DNA of 64,000 nucleotides, taken from NCBI RefSeq assembly GCF_025770765.1, contig NZ_JANZKY010000004.1:229860-293859 (forward strand), written 5' to 3'. Below are positions 59,585-64,000 of this stretch, in pieces. The notes under the pieces were generated by a model that saw nothing but the letters and a program-made list of their open reading frames with translations, did no database searches and was not told the DNA's origin. The first letter of the stretch is position 1, and every line of letters begins with the position of its first letter. This DNA is from Propionivibrio soli. GTDB taxonomy: Bacteria > Pseudomonadota > Gammaproteobacteria > Burkholderiales > Rhodocyclaceae. The position numbers were made by a program, and so were the translations under genes.

Positions 59585-62500
59585 ATGCGCCTGCGCCGTC
59601 CAATCAATCCACCTCGCCAAAGATCCATCGTCCTGCCCGTGCTCGCAAGCATCGCTTTCGCACTTGCGCTCATGGTGCTGTTCATGGTCTGGGTGGCGGC
59701 TACGCCATCGGGCCTGCGCTTCGCCGTGTGGGCAGCGGGAAAGTGGGTCGTTCCTGGCCTTGTCGTGGAGGCTCCTGCGGGCCGTCTGCTCGGTCCGCTC
59801 AGTGCGGAAAGGATTGTTTTCGAGACCAAGGACCGGCATCTTGTCATCGAAAGGGCCGACCTTGCGTGGCAACCGCGTGCCCTGCTGAATGGGCGGCATC
59901 TCGGTGCCTTGATCATCGACCATCTGCGCGCGAGCCGCCTGCAGGTGTTTTCACGCCCGAGCGATGAGCCCAACGAGGAACCCGCCGACCTCACGCTGCC
60001 GCTCCCCGTCACGATCGACAGACTCAACGTTGACGTCATTCAGCTCGGCGAACTTACCCCTCCGGCTTCTCCAGGAGCGTCGACGAGCGCCAGCCAGGAT
60101 CTGACCGAAATCGAGAATCTGGCAGCGCGTGTCATCAGCGATGGCCGGCATCATCGCGTTGAAGGCCTGCGCTTCTCGACGGCGCGCGCGGCCGTCGAAG
60201 CCGAGGCAACGCTCGATGGCCAAGCGCCGTTTCCGCTCACCGGCTCGGCGCGGCTGACGGGAGAAGAACTCGGCCATCCCGTCGTCCTGGCGCTTGAAGC
60301 TGAGGGCCGCCTCGCGGAAATCACCGTGCGCGCGAACTCCGAGAGCGACGTACTGACGGCGAAAGGCGAAGTCCTGCTGGCCCCTTTTGCGCCGCAGCCT
60401 CTCGCGCGCGGCAAGCTGTCGGCAACGGGTGTCAATCCTTCGGTTTGGATCAAGGAGGCCCCACACGCGCGGCTCGACATCAATTTGGAAACCGCCCCGC
60501 TAGCCGACGATCCCACACGCATCGCCGGCGCCGCCGTCATCGTCAACCGCGAGCCTGGCCGAATCGACGAGGGCCGATTGCCGGTACGCGGACTCGAATT
60601 CACATTCCGACACAGCGCGCCCGCTGGCACACCAGCCTCTTCAGAGAACTTACATATCGACTTTCCTACCTTCACCGCGACGCTTACCCGGGGGCAGTTG
60701 TCGGGCACCGGCGCATTGTCGGGCGGGGAACTCAACCTAGACGCGCAAGCCCGAGGCATTGACGCCTCGACCTGGCACACGATCCTTCGGCCCACCCATC
60801 TCGCGGGCAAACTCAACGCCCAGCTATCGGCCGAAACGCAGACGTTGAAAGCCTCCCTCCGCGATCCTGAGTTCGGCGTTGAACTCGCGGCTACGCGCCG
60901 AAATGATCGGATCGAGATTGAACAGGCGCGGTTGGAAGCGCGGGGCGGTCTGTTCGAAGTGTCCGGCCGTCTCGTACCTGCAGGCGAATACGCGCTGCAT
61001 GGGCGGCTACAGGCGCTCTATCCCGCCTTCTTCGCCGCGGTGCCTAGTGGCCGCTTGAACGCCACGCTCGACGCAAAGGGAACGCTGGCCGACAAACCGA
61101 CGCTCGACCTGCACTTCGTTTTGGCCGACAGCACCCTTGCCGGCCGACCGCTCGCCGGTACCGGCGATGTGCTGTTGCGACCTGACCGCCTGGAACGCGC
61201 GGAGGTTTCCCTGCGCGCCGGCGACAACCGCGTTGAAGTCCATGGCCGACTGGGCGCGGCGGGGGACCGCCTCGATCTCGCGATCGACGCACCTCGCCTG
61301 GAACAAGTCGGCCTGGGTGGAACCATTACTGGCCGTGCGACGCTCACCGGTGCATTGCGTACCCCCGGTGCCGAATGGTCGTTGCAGTCGCCACGTTTTG
61401 CACTTCCAGGCAAGGCGGATTGGCGCAACCTGGTGACACAAGGTGTGTGGCAACCGGAAGGCGCCCTGCGCATTGCTTTCTCTGCCGCTCGTCTGCTGGT
61501 TAGCGAGGCGATCCCTGACATTACCAACCTGTCGCTACACGTCGACGGGCAGCAAGCCGCGCACCGCATCGATCTGTCGGCGCGCGTCGGCCCGGAAGGC
61601 ACGTTGCGGCTGGGCGGTAATGGCGGTTTCGCGTCCGGTCAGGTGTGGCGTGGCGACATCGAAACGTTGACGTGGAACGGGCCGCACGCTTTCCGCCTAG
61701 TCGATCGTGCGCGCCTGGAGGCCGGTCCCGGCTTGGTGATCCTGCGCACGGCGAACTTTGCCGGCGACGACTGGCGCGCGACCATCGAAGGTGTCGACTG
61801 GTCCCCAAACCGGCTCGCAAGCCGAGGCCGCTTCACGAACCTTCTCGTCCGCCCGTTTCTTCCACTTGCTGCCCCGCCCAGCACGTTACGCCTCGGCGGT
61901 GAATGGGCCATCGACCTCGCCGATCGTGCCGCCGGGTACATCCGCATTCGCCGAGAACAGGGCGACCTGGCCTTTGCCGCCGGCGATGAAACACTTTTCC
62001 TCGGCCTGCAGCAACTCGATTTCAACACCGACCTCGTCGGTCGCCAGGCGCTCGTCACCCTCAAAGGAACCGGCACCACGGCCGGAAACGTCGAAGGCCG
62101 GCTGACGGTTCCGCTGCGCCCCGGGGAAGGCGGCTGGACGCTCGCCAGCAACAGTGCCTGGCAAGGAAACGTGCGGCTCGACGTACCGTCGATCGCTTGG
62201 CTCAGCCGCCTTGCCGGAGAAAACGTTCGCTTAGGCGGCCGTCTCGGCGCCGACCTCGCCATTGGCGGCACGCCGGCAAAGCCAACGACGACGGGTCAGG
62301 CGTCGGGCAGCGAACTGCAGGTGCGGCTGCTCGACTACGGGCTCGACCTGGGCGGTGGCACGCTGCGCCTCGACATGACACCGGAAACCGTGCGCCTGCA
62401 GCGCCTGGAGATGGTTTCCACCGCGACACAGCGGCCGAACGGCGAACGCTTCGACTTCAAGCGCTTCACCGAGCGCCCGGGACGGGTCGTCGCTGAAGGC

Positions 62501-63613
62501 GAACTCGTGCTCGGTAGCGGCGACAGCCGCATCGACTTGCGGGCCGACCGGCTCGCCGTCTCGCAACTCCCCGACCGCTGGGTCATGCTCTCAGGCAACG
62601 GCGGCCTACGCCTGGCTGACGGCCGACTCGCGATCAGCGGCGATTTGCACGGCGATGCCGCCTACGTCGAGGTCGCCGGCACGGGCCAGCCGACGCTGTC
62701 GTCCGACGTGGTCATTGTCGATCGGCGCAAGGATTCGGGAGGACGCGCCACGCCGCGCCGGACACCGCCGCGTCTCGCTCTCGATTTGCGTGTCGACCTC
62801 GGCGACAACTTCTATTTTCGCGGTGCCGGCATCGAAAGCCGACTCGCCGGCGCCGTACGACTCACCGCCGAGAGCCAGGAACAGATCCGCGGCACGGGTT
62901 CGGTGCATACCGTCAGCGGTACCTTCGACGCCTACGGGCAAGAACTCGCAATCGAACGCGGCATACTCAATTTCAATGGACTGATGACCGATCCTGGCCT
63001 TAACGTACGTGCAATCCGGAAGAACCTGCCTGTGGAAGCCGGCGTGGAGGTGAGCGGGACGGTCAACGATCCGGTCGTGCGGCTCGTCTCGACGCCAGAC
63101 GTCCCGGATGCCGAAAAACTTTCATGGATGGTTCTGGGTCGCGGCCCCAACCAAACGCTAGGCAGCCAGGACGCCAGCCTGCTCCTCTCCGCCGCGATGG
63201 CGTTGCGCGGCAATCAGGGCAAAGGCCCGCTTGAATCGCTGATGCGCGGGCTCGGCCTTGAGGAACTATCTGTTACCAGCGGCACCTCGGGCGGACTGAG
63301 CAGCAGTTTTCCGACGACCACAGTGGCCGGCAGCCTGGCGCAAGGCAGCAGCGCCACGGTGACGGAGCAGATAGCCACCGTCGGTAAGCGAATCGGCACC
63401 CACACGGTGGTCTCCTACGAGCGTTCTCTGAGTTCGGCCGAGAACGTGATCAAAGTGACGTACGAAGTGACGCGGGGCTTATCGCTGATTGGGCGGGTGG
63501 GCGCGAGTGCCACCCTGGGGCTGCTCTACACCTTCTCGTTCGGCGCCGCCAAGAACGACGGCGTCCCCACCGACGCCGGTCCCCCGCCCCCGCCGCCGAG
63601 CGTCGCGCACTGA
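59585..63613 (+). CDS. tamB: Translocation and assembly module protein TamB
   Basis: 1342 residues. One N-terminal membrane anchor (about 15-37) is followed by a very long repetitive beta-helix that spans the periplasm, with many LxGxA/LxxxA-type repeats, and the conserved DUF490 C-terminal domain (about 1000-1320; SGTFDAYGQELAIERGILNF, VSGTVNDPVVRLVSTP, ATLGLLYTFSF). TamB works with TamA, encoded 23 bases upstream, in envelope protein or lipid transport. The last 18 residues after TFSF are an extra Pro-rich tail ending PPPPPPS, beyond the usual family end. Confidence 0.94.
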   Translation: MRLRRPINPPRQRSIVLPVLASIAFALALMVLFMVWVAATPSGLRFAVWAAGKWVVPGLVVEAPAGRLLGPLSAERIVFETKDRHLVIERADLAWQPRALLNGRHLGALIIDHLRASRLQVFSRPSDEPNEEPADLTLPLPVTIDRLNVDVIQLGELTPPASPGASTSASQDLTEIENLAARVISDGRHHRVEGLRFSTARAAVEAEATLDGQAPFPLTGSARLTGEELGHPVVLALEAEGRLAEITVRANSESDVLTAKGEVLLAPFAPQPLARGKLSATGVNPSVWIKEAPHARLDINLETAPLADDPTRIAGAAVIVNREPGRIDEGRLPVRGLEFTFRHSAPAGTPASSENLHIDFPTFTATLTRGQLSGTGALSGGELNLDAQARGIDASTWHTILRPTHLAGKLNAQLSAETQTLKASLRDPEFGVELAATRRNDRIEIEQARLEARGGLFEVSGRLVPAGEYALHGRLQALYPAFFAAVPSGRLNATLDAKGTLADKPTLDLHFVLADSTLAGRPLAGTGDVLLRPDRLERAEVSLRAGDNRVEVHGRLGAAGDRLDLAIDAPRLEQVGLGGTITGRATLTGALRTPGAEWSLQSPRFALPGKADWRNLVTQGVWQPEGALRIAFSAARLLVSEAIPDITNLSLHVDGQQAAHRIDLSARVGPEGTLRLGGNGGFASGQVWRGDIETLTWNGPHAFRLVDRARLEAGPGLVILRTANFAGDDWRATIEGVDWSPNRLASRGRFTNLLVRPFLPLAAPPSTLRLGGEWAIDLADRAAGYIRIRREQGDLAFAAGDETLFLGLQQLDFNTDLVGRQALVTLKGTGTTAGNVEGRLTVPLRPGEGGWTLASNSAWQGNVRLDVPSIAWLSRLAGENVRLGGRLGADLAIGGTPAKPTTTGQASGSELQVRLLDYGLDLGGGTLRLDMTPETVRLQRLEMVSTATQRPNGERFDFKRFTERPGRVVAEGELVLGSGDSRIDLRADRLAVSQLPDRWVMLSGNGGLRLADGRLAISGDLHGDAAYVEVAGTGQPTLSSDVVIVDRRKDSGGRATPRRTPPRLALDLRVDLGDNFYFRGAGIESRLAGAVRLTAESQEQIRGTGSVHTVSGTFDAYGQELAIERGILNFNGLMTDPGLNVRAIRKNLPVEAGVEVSGTVNDPVVRLVSTPDVPDAEKLSWMVLGRGPNQTLGSQDASLLLSAAMALRGNQGKGPLESLMRGLGLEELSVTSGTSGGLSSSFPTTTVAGSLAQGSSATVTEQIATVGKRIGTHTVVSYERSLSSAENVIKVTYEVTRGLSLIGRVGASATLGLLYTFSFGAAKNDGVPTDAGPPPPPPSVAH

Positions 63614-63702
63614 CGTCATGAGCTTGCCGGGCCTCGGGTTCGCCTCGGGACGGCCAAGCCATGGACGCCAAATCTATGACCTTCGTTATATATGTACTTC
63701 AC

Positions 63703-63736
63703 CTATTGGGGATAGTAGAATCCACAGTCCCAATAG
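63703..63736. promoter_or_regulatory. Inverted repeat in the vgrG leader
   Basis: CTATTGGG (63703-63710) faces CCCAATAG (63729-63736), a perfect 8-base inverted repeat with an 18-base spacer, ending 19 bases before the vgrG start. It lies in an AT-rich patch that also includes TTATATATG. An operator or RNA structure is possible. Confidence 0.4.
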
Positions 63737-63755
63737 AACACAATAATTCCCCGCC

Positions 63756-64000
63756 ATGGATGATGTTTTCTCGGCCCTCTTGGCCCGCGGCGTATCGCTT
63801 TTTGGCCAAGGGGACCGGTTGCTGCGGCTGCGTTTGGCCGCGGGGCGGGGGTTTTCCGAAGCCACGCTCTTGCCGCACCGTCTGCACGGCGAAGAAGGTC
63901 TCTCGGTCAATTATCGGTACGACCTCGAGTGCCTGTCGGCGAACGCCCACCTCGAACTCAAGACCCTGCTCGGACAACCCGTCGAAGTGGGGTTATTGCT
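63756..64000 (+). CDS. vgrG: Type VI secretion tip protein VgrG, 5' part
   Basis: 81 complete residues to the window edge. LLRLRLAAGRGFSEATLLPH, then RLHGEEGLSVNYRYDLECLS and AHLELKTLLGQPVEV, is the gp27-like N-terminal domain of VgrG. VgrG forms the spike tip of the type VI secretion system and often carries effectors. No ribosome-binding site is obvious before the ATG at 63756. Downstream genes, which would show the effector, are outside the window. A Tai4-like immunity gene lies 12 kb upstream. Confidence 0.9.
   Translation, partial: MDDVFSALLARGVSLFGQGDRLLRLRLAAGRGFSEATLLPHRLHGEEGLSVNYRYDLECLSANAHLELKTLLGQPVEVGLL

Noticed and set aside
1..64000. tRNA, rRNA, CRISPR, insertion sequence or prophage
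   Set aside because: I looked for T-loop-like motifs, direct-repeat arrays, transposase or integrase motifs and found none; a tRNA search tool would be more reliable than reading by eye.

Overview
The window is GC-rich and tightly packed, and it reads as a betaproteobacterial chromosome. That placement is an inference from gene content: an OpgG/OpgH/OpgD glucan locus, a TamA-TamB pair, a type VI VgrG, a Ku/LigD end-joining pair with LigD in phosphoesterase-ligase-polymerase order, and many small LysR, GST, GNAT and LysE genes. I cannot name a genus. I see no rRNA, tRNA, CRISPR array, insertion sequence or integrase.

Layout. 1-3.1 kb: the tail of an unidentified gene, then envelope or stress genes (two DUF1328 mini-membrane proteins, a phospholipase D-like lipoprotein, a BON lipoprotein). 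3.6-8.0 kb: a four-gene operon of C39-like cysteine peptidase, RimK-like ATP-grasp ligase with an N-terminal RLAN-like domain, GCS2 carboxylate-amine ligase and N-formylglutamate amidohydrolase-like protein. It looks like a small-peptide or amide biosynthesis unit and is the best candidate here for an uncharacterised system. 8.0-13.1 kb: a minus-strand run with signal peptidase I, a divergent GT51 protein, a GFA protein, cupin, HAD phosphatase and LysE exporter. 13.7-17.4 kb: ligD and ku. 17.6-19.7 kb: a membrane protein, a cysteine-rich copper-binding protein and a second BON lipoprotein. 20.0-25.8 kb: opgG-opgH-opgD for osmoregulated periplasmic glucans. 26.1-29.6 kb: a periplasmic binding protein and a hybrid histidine kinase arranged like TorT-TorS.

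29.8-51.5 kb is an accessory-looking stretch of short, mostly independent genes: rifampin ADP-ribosyltransferase with a methyltransferase, SDR/AraC, LysR regulators, two GSTs, three GNATs, LysE and EamA transporters, two GGDEF proteins, an HEPN-like protein, a frameshifted conserved small gene, and a Tai4-like immunity protein. 51.5-56.0 kb: an overlapping glgE-glgB-DUF2892 operon in which GlgB has lost two of the seven conserved active-site residues. 56.4-63.6 kb: a cation:proton antiporter followed by tamA and tamB. The window ends inside a vgrG.

Several intergenic regions hold clear symmetric DNA: phased ATGAG half-sites beside a LysR gene, nested palindromes between an SDR and its AraC-type neighbour, and hairpin clusters at 3.45, 19.7, 25.8-26.0 and 29.6 kb.
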